Shown here: positions 6,346 through 13,347 of the stretch, piece after piece | How the letters are laid out: every line of letters starts with the position of its first letter | Position numbering within the stretch: position 1 is the first letter of the stretch | Position numbers and translations under genes: made by a program | DNA from: a virus | Length of the DNA: 48,344 bases | Strand: one strand, 5' to 3' | IMG/VR virus record: IMGVR_UViG_3300030117_004088 | Location: 1-48,344 of that record | Notes under the pieces: generated by a model | The model's input: the letters and a program-made list of their open reading frames with translations, nothing else | Databases searched by the model: none | What the model was told of the DNA's origin: nothing

Positions 6346-6469
6346 CCTTTTCCTCTTGTTTGATTCTTTTCTTCACCATCTTAGCATACTTTACTTCATC
6401 TTTAGTGTACCAATCAGGATGTTTCTTTGCTCTTTTTAATATAGTTTTTGCTGCTTTCTTATCATTCAT
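6311..6469 (-). CDS. Small basic helical protein, 52 aa
   Basis: A 52-residue, very basic protein (MNDKKAAKTILKRAKKHPDW start). It reads as a helix, a KHPDWYTKDEV turn and a second Lys-rich helix. Similar small proteins (pattern A-x-K-H-P-x-x-Y/F-T/S) occur in cyanophages with unknown function. It begins 31 bases after the halogenase stop. A nucleic-acid-binding role would fit the charge but is not shown. Confidence 0.6.
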   Translation of the reverse strand: MNDKKAAKTILKRAKKHPDWYTKDEVKYAKMVKKRIKQEEKDAERKFKSQSE

Positions 6470-6499
6470 GTATATTAATAGAATATTCTGAATAGGTAT

Positions 6500-7645
6500 T
6501 TATACACCATCATACCAATATCTAAAACTAGAATATGTCCATTGATCTCCATAATAATCACCATCATATCTTGGTTTTGATTCTAGTTCAAAGTAACTTT
6601 CTAGTTTACTCTTTTCTATAAACTCTTTAAAATATGAATCAGGTTTAAATGGAAGACTCTTAGCATATTCCCAAAAAGGAGTATCATACTTTGAACCAAA
6701 CTGATAATGCCACAGTATAAATGTTTCTAGTTGCTGTACAACTCTTCTAATATTATAATTAGACTCTATTTTAGTTCTATTACCTTGCATATAATCCCAT
6801 ACAAATCTACATACTGATTGATATAATCTTGTAGAAGTTGCTTCTAATGGTTCTAAGAATGAATACCTATTACCATTAAGAATAGTTCTCTCTCCAACAA
6901 ATATATTTTTAGCAACATAATTCTCGAAAGATATGTTACTGATGTTTGCAGTTAACGTACTATAATCAGTCTCAGGAAGATTAAATCTTTCTATAAAGTC
7001 ATGTCTTGCTGCTTGTGTTGATGTTATAGTATCATTATACAGATAACCATAAGATACACTATCAGAGTTAGGTATAACAAATGTCCACCCATTAGGAGTA
7101 GCAACAGTTCTAGTAAGATCTAATCCAACATCCTTACCATCCTTTCTATAAAGTAAACAAGAGTTTAAAGGATTGATAAGTGGTTCATAATCATCCTTAT
7201 TCCTATTGTGTCTACCTCTACAATCAAATATAAAATCAGCATCTATATCCTTTTCAGGATCATCTATAGTTCTCTCTACTACCTCAAATAAACCAGACTT
7301 TAATATACTATCTGATAACTTTTGAGGAACATAGTGCATAGACATTGTGTTCATTGGAAAGGAATGAAATATCTTATCCTTTTTCTTACCCCACCCCTCA
7401 TATAATATACCTTTCTTAAAGGTAGCATCTATATAATTTCTATCATACCAATTAGATTCTATTGTATGTGTTATTAATTGTGTAACAGTTACATTAGTTC
7501 CTTGTCCTACTTGTTCAATAGCAAACTCTTTAGGGTTATGGTATAAAACTATTTCATACTTATCTTTTGAATAATAATTAAAATGTAATGCAGATATACA
7601 TCCTGCATTACCAGCACCTATAATAGCAATCCTTTTCTTTTGCAT
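6500..7645 (-). CDS. Flavin-dependent halogenase (tryptophan halogenase-like)
   Basis: A 381-residue FAD-dependent halogenase-type protein. Visible landmarks: the FAD-binding GAGNAG at residues 10-15; a Lys near 77 in TFKKGILYEGW at the place of the catalytic Lys of PrnA-type enzymes; GWTFVIP at 186-192 in place of the family motif WxWxIP; and EPLEAT at 265-270, matching the conserved Glu region near chloride and substrate. Bacterial tryptophan halogenases are usually above 500 residues, so this is a compact form. A cyanophage member of this family, VirX1, has been characterised as an iodination-preferring halogenase. The substrate here is unknown. It follows the 60-residue gene with a TAATG overlap, two genes after the element C promoter. 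Confidence 0.85.
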   Translation of the reverse strand: MQKKRIAIIGAGNAGCISALHFNYYSKDKYEIVLYHNPKEFAIEQVGQGTNVTVTQLITHTIESNWYDRNYIDATFKKGILYEGWGKKKDKIFHSFPMNTMSMHYVPQKLSDSILKSGLFEVVERTIDDPEKDIDADFIFDCRGRHNRNKDDYEPLINPLNSCLLYRKDGKDVGLDLTRTVATPNGWTFVIPNSDSVSYGYLYNDTITSTQAARHDFIERFNLPETDYSTLTANISNISFENYVAKNIFVGERTILNGNRYSFLEPLEATSTRLYQSVCRFVWDYMQGNRTKIESNYNIRRVVQQLETFILWHYQFGSKYDTPFWEYAKSLPFKPDSYFKEFIEKSKLESYFELESKPRYDGDYYGDQWTYSSFRYWYDGV

Positions 7646-7827
7646 TACCTTGGTTTCTTTTGCACATCATACTCAATGACAATCTTTTTGCTAGTTCTAC
7701 CAGTACTATCGTAAGTAGTATATCTGTGCATCTCACCACCTAATAATGATGTTAATGTTAGCATCTCTGCTACTACTGTTCCTTCGTCTTCCTTCATCAT
7801 ACCATACTGTGCATGTTCTATAGACAT
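7645..7827 (-). CDS. Hypothetical protein, 60 aa
   Basis: A 60-residue protein (MSIEHAQYGM start, VQKKPR end). It is the first gene after the element C promoter, with AAAAAAGG before the ATG, and its stop overlaps the halogenase start (TAATG). The position suggests co-expression with the halogenase, for example as a small partner, but no motif shows this. Confidence 0.65.
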   Translation of the reverse strand: MSIEHAQYGMMKEDEGTVVAEMLTLTSLLGGEMHRYTTYDSTGRTSKKIVIEYDVQKKPR

Positions 7828-7846
7828 TTATAATACCTTTTTTCCC

Positions 7847-7875
7847 ATTATAAAACCCCTCAACTAAAAAGTCAA
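7847..7875 (-). promoter_or_regulatory. Near-consensus sigma70 promoter inside the terminator (element C)
   Basis: Minus strand: TTGACT (7875-7870), 17 bases, TATAAT (7852-7847). It drives the 60-residue gene and the halogenase; the predicted leader is about 13 bases. Confidence 0.8.
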
Positions 7876-7879
7876 GGGG
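7856..7879 (-). terminator. Intrinsic terminator (element C)
   Basis: Same 9-bp stem (two G-T pairs) and T-run as element B. It would stop transcripts of the pyrE-helicase block that read past the gene at 7960-8118. Confidence 0.8.
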
Positions 7880-7959
7880 TGTGATTATTAATTGAATTTA
7901 CTTTAAGGTGGATGTTGATACTTAATCATTTGTTTGTTAAGATAAACGTCTAAATTGTT

Positions 7960-8118
7960 TTAAATTAAAACCTCCTTACATATACGTTTACAAACATGTT
8001 GGTTGTCTTCACAGTCAATTAGACACTCGTAGTATTCTGTGAGTAAATCATCTTGTGAATCGTCATATTCCATATGTTTTGATCCAGCGAGTTGATTAAA
8101 TGAAATTAAGTTGTGCAT
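7960..8118 (-). CDS. Small Cys-containing protein, 52 aa
   Basis: A 52-residue protein with an excellent Shine-Dalgarno (GGAGG, 7 bases before the ATG). It starts MHNLISFNQL and its second half reads YYECLIDCEDNQHVCKRICK, with four Cys spaced C-x3-C-x6-C-x3-C. That spacing suggests a small disulfide-paired or metal-binding helical hairpin. Similar short proteins are seen in marine cyanobacterial and phage genomes; the role is unknown. About 80 bases lie between it and the element C terminator. Confidence 0.7.
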   Translation of the reverse strand: MHNLISFNQLAGSKHMEYDDSQDDLLTEYYECLIDCEDNQHVCKRICKEVLI

Positions 8119-8251
8119 AATTGCCTCCAATGAACTACAATAACGAAGAGATTTAAATCATCTTGTTATCCCTAATTCTATCATTATTTATGCAATTTAG
8201 GTCCGTATTCCCTGATACATTTTAACAAAAATTTATGCCTATTAGTATAAC

Positions 8252-8635
8252 TTATGATACCTTTCTAAGTGGTACATCAATCTCCCATGAAGATGATTTT
8301 AGTTTTACTATATCAAAGTTCTTCTTAAACTCTTTCTCTCTTTCCTTTCTTTCCTTCTCCATTGTCAGTTCAATCGTTTCAATACTTGTCTCACCATAAT
8401 GATTCTCTTTGATACCCAAGTATTCTAAAACAGCATCATCAACCATACAATAGAGTGTATCCCAAGTTAAAGTATCTCTTAACCCAGTTGCAATACGATC
8501 AATGTCACCTCCATCTAGGTACTCACCCTTACATACTTTTTCTGAATAATCATCATATTGAGAAATAAGTTTCGCTCTTGTCTCTACCAACTTATTAAGG
8601 TTGATAGTGATCTTTACATCATCATCAATTTCCAT
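8252..8635 (-). CDS. Hypothetical charged protein, 127 aa
   Basis: A 127-residue acidic protein. The start is acidic (MEIDDDVKIT) and a Glu/Lys-rich coiled-coil-like stretch (ELTMEKERKEREKEFKKNF) lies near residues 87-105. It overlaps the upstream gene by 11 bases. The 130 bases downstream (8119-8251) hold no gene; an ATAAATA at 8191-8185 could be a weak late promoter for the 52-residue gene. Confidence 0.65.
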   Translation of the reverse strand: MEIDDDVKITINLNKLVETRAKLISQYDDYSEKVCKGEYLDGGDIDRIATGLRDTLTWDTLYCMVDDAVLEYLGIKENHYGETSIETIELTMEKERKEREKEFKKNFDIVKLKSSSWEIDVPLRKVS

Positions 8636-9020
8636 TTACTACTCTCTCCGCACGTTCTCTATCTTTTGGATCTGTAAAAGGATTCTCTGCATTGGGATCA
8701 TTACGTTTGTAATCGTACCATGCGTCTGAATGTTCATAATAATTACCTAATGCTCCACTCATTAGTGTTTCACTTATTTCACCTGCTGGTGTTGTAACTG
8801 TAGGAGTTACAGAATTATTCTTCTTACCAAATGGTATTGGATCTGCATGAGGATTAGGCATTGCTCTTACTATTTCAATTACCTCATCTCTTATCTCCAT
8901 CAGTTCATGGTAACATTCTTGATTGTGGGCACATCCCCTCAATCTACTATCAGGTTTATGTAAAGACTCCAATAAAAGAGTCTTACCACGTTCCCACTTT
9001 TCTAGTTTAGTTTCGCTCAT
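8625..9020 (-). CDS. Hypothetical protein, 131 aa
   Basis: A 131-residue protein. The first 55 residues are helical, followed by a Pro/Thr-rich linker (SVTPTVTTPAGE) and a Tyr/Asp-rich tail (YYEHSDAWYDY, NPFTDPKDRE). The ATG overlaps the upstream TGA (ATGA, 9020-9017). Unknown function. Confidence 0.65.
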   Translation of the reverse strand: MSETKLEKWERGKTLLLESLHKPDSRLRGCAHNQECYHELMEIRDEVIEIVRAMPNPHADPIPFGKKNNSVTPTVTTPAGEISETLMSGALGNYYEHSDAWYDYKRNDPNAENPFTDPKDRERAERVVNGN

Positions 9021-9226
9021 TTCTTCCTCTTTTCTTTGAGTATGTATGACTTAGCAAAGTCAAAGTTTCTTGCAGTATGTACCCACTCACCATTATGGAT
9101 GATAGCAAGTTTCTTACCACCCTCCATAGTTGGTACTGCTGCCCATGCTCCATCTTTGGTAACATAACCAGTCTTTTCATCTATTGCTTTCTTATAGAAA
9201 GTTTGATAGTTAGTACATCTAGTCAT
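9017..9226 (-). CDS. Hypothetical protein, 69 aa
   Basis: The frame is open for 115 codons, but I place the start at the internal Met at 9226 ([10 protein letters not shown]), because this ATG overlaps the upstream stop as ATGA like its neighbours. The longer form would overlap the membrane-protein gene by about 140 bases. The 69-residue protein is basic with a beta-rich centre (GAWAAVPTMEGGKKLAIIHN) and a Lys-rich end. No family recognised. Confidence 0.65.
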   Translation of the reverse strand: MTRCTNYQTFYKKAIDEKTGYVTKDGAWAAVPTMEGGKKLAIIHNGEWVHTARNFDFAKSYILKEKRKK

Positions 9227-9471
9227 TCCCAGTTCACTCTCAAAACAACATAACCTGCTAATGCTAATCCAGTACCCATCAATGCAGGAAAAATCCAAGG
9301 AAGTACTGTAAGAAGATGTACAATTTGAATAGTAATTATACCGTAGAAAATGTACATAATCCACATACCAATCTTATTATGCCTACTACCACGTTTGTAG
9401 GGGTGACATCCAATAGGTCCAGAATCCCACCCATCTTGCATATAATCCTCAGTAGGGATCTCTTTACTCAC
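9223..9471 (-). CDS. Small membrane protein, 82 aa
   Basis: An 82-residue protein with a soluble N-terminal 35 residues (Gly, Pro, Asp-rich) and two likely membrane helices: [19 protein letters not shown] (about 36-54) and [19 protein letters not shown] (about 59-77), joined by a short LPW turn. It overlaps the pyrE stop by 8 bases. It probably inserts in the host inner membrane; the role is unknown. Confidence 0.7.
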   Translation of the reverse strand: MSKEIPTEDYMQDGWDSGPIGCHPYKRGSRHNKIGMWIMYIFYGIITIQIVHLLTVLPWIFPALMGTGLALAGYVVLRVNWE

Positions 9472-10015
9472 TTGTTATATCCTCCAGTTTGAAGATACTT
9501 ACTAACTCTAAGTCTGCCTCTTTCATAGCAGCATCCGCTTCACCATCCTCTTGTCTATCTACGATAGCAGCAACACGATTAACCACATAACCAGCATCAC
9601 GTAGTCTCTGAACTGCCTGAATTGCTGAACCACCTGTGGTAATCACATCTTCAAGAACAGTTATCTTAGAACCCTTCTCAGGTAGTGGTCCCTCAATGTA
9701 TGCTCCAGTTCCATGCCCCTTTGCCTCTTTACGAACAATGAGAGCATCTATCTTTAGATTATCAAGTCCACAGACAACAGCAACACCACTAACTAGAGGA
9801 TCTGCTCCAAGTGTCAATCCTGCAACTGCAACAGCATCTTCTTCTACACTTGATAATAACATTAGACTAGCAAGTGTAAGTCCTCTTGAACTCAATGTAA
9901 CTGGTTTACAGTTTACATAATGCTCACTCTTTCTACCTGATGAGAGAGTGTAGTCACCCTTGCGGTATGCTTTCTCTCTCAACAGAGTTAGGAACTCATC
10001 TTTAAAATTTGGCAT
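9464..10015 (-). CDS. pyrE: Orotate phosphoribosyltransferase
   Basis: PyrE joins orotate to PRPP to make OMP in pyrimidine synthesis. The start is set at 10015 (MPNFKDEF), giving 183 residues; the frame extends 14 codons upstream but only through the neighbouring gene. Family marks: [13 protein letters not shown] near residues 23-35, VRKEAKGHG at 94-102 (catalytic loop region) and the PRPP-binding [12 protein letters not shown] at 120-131. The length is near the bacterial enzymes (about 180-215). A phage copy would boost UMP supply for replication. It overlaps the upstream 46-residue gene by 14 bases and the membrane-protein gene by 8. Confidence 0.9.
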   Translation of the reverse strand: MPNFKDEFLTLLREKAYRKGDYTLSSGRKSEHYVNCKPVTLSSRGLTLASLMLLSSVEEDAVAVAGLTLGADPLVSGVAVVCGLDNLKIDALIVRKEAKGHGTGAYIEGPLPEKGSKITVLEDVITTGGSAIQAVQRLRDAGYVVNRVAAIVDRQEDGEADAAMKEADLELVSIFKLEDITSE

Positions 10016-10142
10016 TGACACTAATAACTTTGGCGTTTGGGTTTCTAGCAAGAGCAACTTGTCGTGCTTCTTGATAGTTTACGGCATGAACCTCTTCGCT
10101 GAACGTCTGTCCAGCAACATAGAGTTTGACTTCACACTTCAT
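10002..10142 (-). CDS. Small conserved cyanophage protein, 46 aa
   Basis: A 46-residue ORF starting [10 protein letters not shown] and ending [13 protein letters not shown]. The pattern (beta strand, [20 protein letters not shown] helix, beta strand) is one I associate with a short protein repeated in many T4-like cyanophages. Its last 14 bases overlap pyrE. Function unknown. Confidence 0.7.
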   Translation of the reverse strand: MKCEVKLYVAGQTFSEEVHAVNYQEARQVALARNPNAKVISVNAKF

Positions 10143-10165
10143 TAGTAATCCTCTGAATAAATGTA

Positions 10166-11032
10166 TTATACAATATCTAGGATGTTTATGGTGTCCTCTT
10201 GTGACACTTCTTCAACTGGATGATATTCTCCTACTCTCTTCTGAATTAGATTACCATAATCTTCATGCAACTCACATCCATTATAGTCTCTACCTAGTGA
10301 TTTTGCCACCATAGCAGTGGTTCCTGAACCCATGAATGGATCTAACACAATGTCACCTTTCTCACTCCCTGCCCTGATACATGGTTCAATCAACTCAGGT
10401 GGATATACTGCGAAATGTGCCCCTTTGTATGGTTTCTTAGTCACATTCCATACACTTCTCTTACGTCTTGTTGGTTCCTTAATAGAATCCACATCAAAAT
10501 AATAGTTTTGATTCTTACTAAACAAAAAGATATATTCATGTGATTTTGTGCATCTATCTCTCACACTCTCAGGCATTGGATTAGGTTTGTTCCATATAAT
10601 ATCCTGTCTTAGATACCATCCATCTGCCCTCATTGCAAACGCAAACATCCAAGGGATACCAATTAAATCTTTTTCTTTGAGTCCTCGGATTCTATTTCCT
10701 CTACGAGGACACACATCTGGTAAGTCTTGTTTAGTATTTGAGACTGTTTGTTTTGCCAGTCCTTGTCCTCTACCTGGCCTGTAATTATAGTAACTATCCC
10801 CAATATTAACCCAACAAGTTCCATCATCTGTAAGCACATTTTTCACCTCTCTGAATACTTTAACTAATTCATCAATAAACTCTTCTGGAGTTTGTTCTAA
10901 TCCTATTTGTGATTCTTCACCACCATAATCTCTTAAACCGTAGTATGGTGGAGATGTAACACACATCCTTGCCTTCTCATCAAACTCTTTAAGAGTCTCA
11001 CGACAGTCACCAAATAAAATTGTGTCTCTCAT
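10166..11032 (-). CDS. DNA methyltransferase, beta-class (second copy)
   Basis: A 288-residue enzyme with TSPPY at residues 26-30 and DPFMGSGTT at about 231-239, the beta-class order of amino-methyltransferases. It matches the enzyme at 2631-3491 in length, motif spacing and even the C-terminal pattern (PVEEV-x-QE, then a hydrophobic end), so the two are probably paralogues with different target sequences. Its ATG overlaps the 2OG oxygenase stop (ATGA). The middle part (YYNYRPGRGQGLAKQ, CPRRGNRIRG) is basic and likely contacts DNA. Confidence 0.9.
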   Translation of the reverse strand: MRDTILFGDCRETLKEFDEKARMCVTSPPYYGLRDYGGEESQIGLEQTPEEFIDELVKVFREVKNVLTDDGTCWVNIGDSYYNYRPGRGQGLAKQTVSNTKQDLPDVCPRRGNRIRGLKEKDLIGIPWMFAFAMRADGWYLRQDIIWNKPNPMPESVRDRCTKSHEYIFLFSKNQNYYFDVDSIKEPTRRKRSVWNVTKKPYKGAHFAVYPPELIEPCIRAGSEKGDIVLDPFMGSGTTAMVAKSLGRDYNGCELHEDYGNLIQKRVGEYHPVEEVSQEDTINILDIV

Positions 11033-11586
11033 TTATCTAATATGTAAGTATTTACATTGTCAGCATTTATATCAAAGTTATAGGATATAATAGTTTTCCT
11101 ATCCTTGAAATTAGGCATTGCTTTATGAATCCAATGAGAAGGGAATATTATCATATCACCTTCAACTGCATCAACTTCATGTCCTTTTAAATTATATGGT
11201 GAACATACTTTAGTTCTACCACACCCTTCAGGATATTCTAAGTAATAAACACCTGTAAAATGATTACTATGAATGTGCCAACCATGTGTTCCTCCTTCCA
11301 AATATTGTTGAAACCACATTGCATGTGTAGTATAACCAGTATATCCTAATTCTTTCATCATTTCAATTAATGCTTCAGTATAACTAGGAAGAAACAATTT
11401 AACCCAAGGTCTTTCAAAGTCAGTACAGGATTGCCAATCTACTTTTGAGAAAGAATCATAAGGACTCTGTACTGATGTATCAATGTCCTTACTATTTTCA
11501 ATCTCAAATAAGATACTATCTTTAATATCATTATGATTAGATATTTTTGTATGACATATACAGTCATCAAAGAGAATCTTTCTCAT
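11029..11586 (-). CDS. 2-oxoglutarate/Fe(II)-dependent oxygenase
   Basis: A 185-residue protein of the phage 2OG-Fe(II) oxygenase type. The centre has HGWHIHSNHFTGVYYLEYP (residues 101-119), with the His pair that starts the metal site, then GDMIIFPSHWIHKAMPN (143-159) with the distal His, and Arg163 in DRKTIISYNF as the likely 2-oxoglutarate carboxylate ligand. The substrate is unknown; protein, sugar or nucleobase hydroxylation are all possible. Starts and stops overlap both neighbours as ATGA. Confidence 0.8.
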   Translation of the reverse strand: MRKILFDDCICHTKISNHNDIKDSILFEIENSKDIDTSVQSPYDSFSKVDWQSCTDFERPWVKLFLPSYTEALIEMMKELGYTGYTTHAMWFQQYLEGGTHGWHIHSNHFTGVYYLEYPEGCGRTKVCSPYNLKGHEVDAVEGDMIIFPSHWIHKAMPNFKDRKTIISYNFDINADNVNTYILDK

Positions 11587-11816
11587 TTAGTCTGTTCAGA
11601 TACTATTGCCTTGAGTTTACCATCATCCACAGTAATGTTGACATGATGTGCAAAATCAGTTTTAGAATCTAAAATCTTAATGTCTATTGCACCACCTTCA
11701 CCATAATATGTGATATGGAATCTATCAGCACTTATGTCCCACTTGTCGGGATTCTTGGCATGTTTATATACAGGATTTGAATGTTTATCTTCGTATCCTT
11801 TTATCCAGTTAATCAT
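11583..11816 (-). CDS. Hypothetical protein, 77 aa
   Basis: The open frame is longer (to 11861), but the Met at 11816 (MINWIKGYED) overlaps the upstream TGA as ATGA and is chosen. The protein is 77 residues, with a hydrophilic N-terminal half and a beta-rich C-terminal half (GAIDIKILDS, HHVNITVDDGKLKAIV) that may form a small antiparallel sheet. No family recognised. Confidence 0.65.
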   Translation of the reverse strand: MINWIKGYEDKHSNPVYKHAKNPDKWDISADRFHITYYGEGGAIDIKILDSKTDFAHHVNITVDDGKLKAIVSEQTK

Positions 11817-12004
11817 ATTGTGTAACCCTTCTTTATACCTAATTTTTTGTTTGCTTTCCATATACCTAATGCAACCTTATGAGTTACATTCATGTCATAG
11901 ATATTTAATTTAAGAATATTGCATATATCGCCCTTAGTATAAGATGGATTAGTCAATCTTAAAACATAAGATGTTTGATATATTTGATTCGTTGTAAGTT
12001 TCAT
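11813..12004 (-). CDS. Hypothetical protein, 63 aa
   Basis: A 63-residue basic protein. Residues 20-60 alternate short helices (YTKGDICNILKLN, THKVALGIWKANKKLG), which could be a small helix-turn-helix, but the evidence is weak. Its ATG overlaps the helicase TGA and its TGA overlaps the next ATG. Confidence 0.6.
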   Translation of the reverse strand: MKLTTNQIYQTSYVLRLTNPSYTKGDICNILKLNIYDMNVTHKVALGIWKANKKLGIKKGYTI

Positions 12005-13188
12005 CTTGTGATAACGCTGGTTGCTGCCTCTCCTTTGTTAAAAATAGTATCAACAACTGCCTCTACCTTTCGTGCAGTAGAGATACCAACTTTAGAGTAA
12101 ACTGGTACACATACTAAACCGTATGCCTTATCAGTAGCACCCTTACGAATCACTCTACCGATTGTTTGACTAATACCAATGTAATCCATAGATCTTAAAA
12201 ACAAGACTGCCTCAAGTCCATTTACATTGATACCCTCAGATAAGATGCTATGATGTAGAACTACAAACTTAGTGTAATCATCCTTACCCCATGTATTTAA
12301 TACATCAAAGAACTTATCTCTACTAACCTTCTTACCATTGATAACAGCACCAGTCTTAGCAGTAATGTACATCCAATTATAACCACGTTCTCTCAACTGG
12401 CAACAGAAGTCAGTCTGAGATACTAAGTTTGTAATCTGCTTAGTTGACTTAGCACAGATAAGAACCTTGTCTTTCTCTAAGTTATCAATAGAATCAATCA
12501 TCTGCTCACAATCAACATCAGCAACTAACTCATGCTTGTTAAGTAAACGTGACTCATATACTTCTACCTTTGGTGGTAGAATATAACCTTCCTTCACTAA
12601 CTTAGGTGCAGGTACTTGACATATAACATTACCATATACATCACTATCATTCATTCCTGCCTTGAAAGGAGTAAGACTATGCTTAGGAGTAGCAGTGAAG
12701 AAAAAACTCCTGTGAGCAACCAAAGTTGCAAGATGTTCCACAGCAGGGAAAAAGTTTCGTTGTACACTATTATGTGCCTCATCAAAATAAACTACATCAA
12801 TTACAATATTACTCTCTTGTACTCTATGTAATGAATGGTATGTTGTAAAAATAATCTGATTTGAATTAGACTCATAACATAGGAAGTTATGGTATCTAAT
12901 ATCAAAAACTTTGGTTGAAGAGAAATGCTCAGTTTCACCACTGTGAACGTGCATGACTCTTACATCATTGAACTCTCCTGTTTCCAAGAACTCAGAGCAT
13001 AATTGCTCTGCTAATAAGATACGTGGAGCAACTACAACAATGGTTGAAACCTCTTGTGTACGGAATACTCTCTTGGCATCCTCTATCATACACATGGTTT
13101 TACCACCACCTGTAGGAACAATGATTTGCCCCTTAGAATGGTTTGCCATAGCATCCAGAGCATCAGTTTGGTGTGGACGTAATGGCAT
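12001..13188 (-). CDS. Superfamily 2 helicase, DEAH type (UvsW-like role possible)
   Basis: A 395-residue SF2 helicase. Motifs in order: Walker A PTGGGKT (25-31), Walker B DEAH (136-139), motif III TAT (165-167), motif V SEGIN (317-321), and motif VI QTIGRVIR (341-348). It is shorter than T4 UvsW (587 residues) and has no extra N-terminal domain; the DNA-repair helicase SSL2/type-III Res group is the closest style. Likely roles are branched-DNA unwinding, replication restart or R-loop removal. It is the first gene after the element D promoter and heads an operon that includes the 2OG oxygenase, a methyltransferase and pyrE. Confidence 0.88.
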   Translation of the reverse strand: MPLRPHQTDALDAMANHSKGQIIVPTGGGKTMCMIEDAKRVFRTQEVSTIVVVAPRILLAEQLCSEFLETGEFNDVRVMHVHSGETEHFSSTKVFDIRYHNFLCYESNSNQIIFTTYHSLHRVQESNIVIDVVYFDEAHNSVQRNFFPAVEHLATLVAHRSFFFTATPKHSLTPFKAGMNDSDVYGNVICQVPAPKLVKEGYILPPKVEVYESRLLNKHELVADVDCEQMIDSIDNLEKDKVLICAKSTKQITNLVSQTDFCCQLRERGYNWMYITAKTGAVINGKKVSRDKFFDVLNTWGKDDYTKFVVLHHSILSEGINVNGLEAVLFLRSMDYIGISQTIGRVIRKGATDKAYGLVCVPVYSKVGISTARKVEAVVDTIFNKGEAATSVITR

Positions 13189-13197
13189 TAATGAATT

Positions 13198-13347
13198 TCA
13201 ACTGAACATATTATAGCATAAAAAACCCCCTGTGAAGGGGGTGTGTGACGGTTCGTATTCTGGTTCCCTTGGATCTATACGTGGATCCCAGTAAAAGAAC
13301 TGGCATTGATGTAGTCGCATATGGACTAATGGTTTATTTAATTTCAT
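13198..13347 (-). CDS. Possible small protein overlapping a terminator, 49 aa
   Basis: A 49-residue ORF whose ATG directly follows the fibre stop (13348). It reads MKLNKPLVHM then RLHQCQFFYWDPRIDP, which looks like real protein. Its last 20 codons run through the terminator hairpin (encoding HTPFTGGF) and the -10 of element D. A transcript ending at the terminator would lack the stop codon. No Shine-Dalgarno beyond the fibre end. Confidence 0.45.
   Translation of the reverse strand: MKLNKPLVHMRLHQCQFFYWDPRIDPREPEYEPSHTPFTGGFLCYNMFS
13210..13236 (-). promoter_or_regulatory. Sigma70-like promoter overlapping a terminator (element D)
   Basis: Minus strand: TTCACA (13236-13231), 15-base spacer, TATAAT (13215-13210), with TG one base before the -10. 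Same design as element A. It would drive the helicase at 13188; the spacer is short, so the -10 extension probably matters most. Confidence 0.6.
13226..13241 (-). terminator. Intrinsic terminator (element D)
   Basis: Stem CCCCCT/AGGGGG, loop TCAC, then TTTTTT on the minus strand. It ends the late fibre transcript before the helicase operon. Confidence 0.85.

Larger units (their letters stand above)
7846..7880 (-). repeat. 35-bp terminator-promoter repeat, copy 2 (element C)
   Basis: Identical to 4415-4449 over 35 bases, same strand, again between two genes of the same direction. Confidence 0.95.

Noticed and set aside
9227-9364. N-terminal extension of the 69-residue gene
   Set aside because: It would lie almost fully inside the membrane-protein gene; the internal ATG with an ATGA overlap fits the local pattern.
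10016-10057. N-terminal extension of PyrE
   Set aside because: The extra 14 codons fall within the 46-residue gene and precede the normal PyrE start region.
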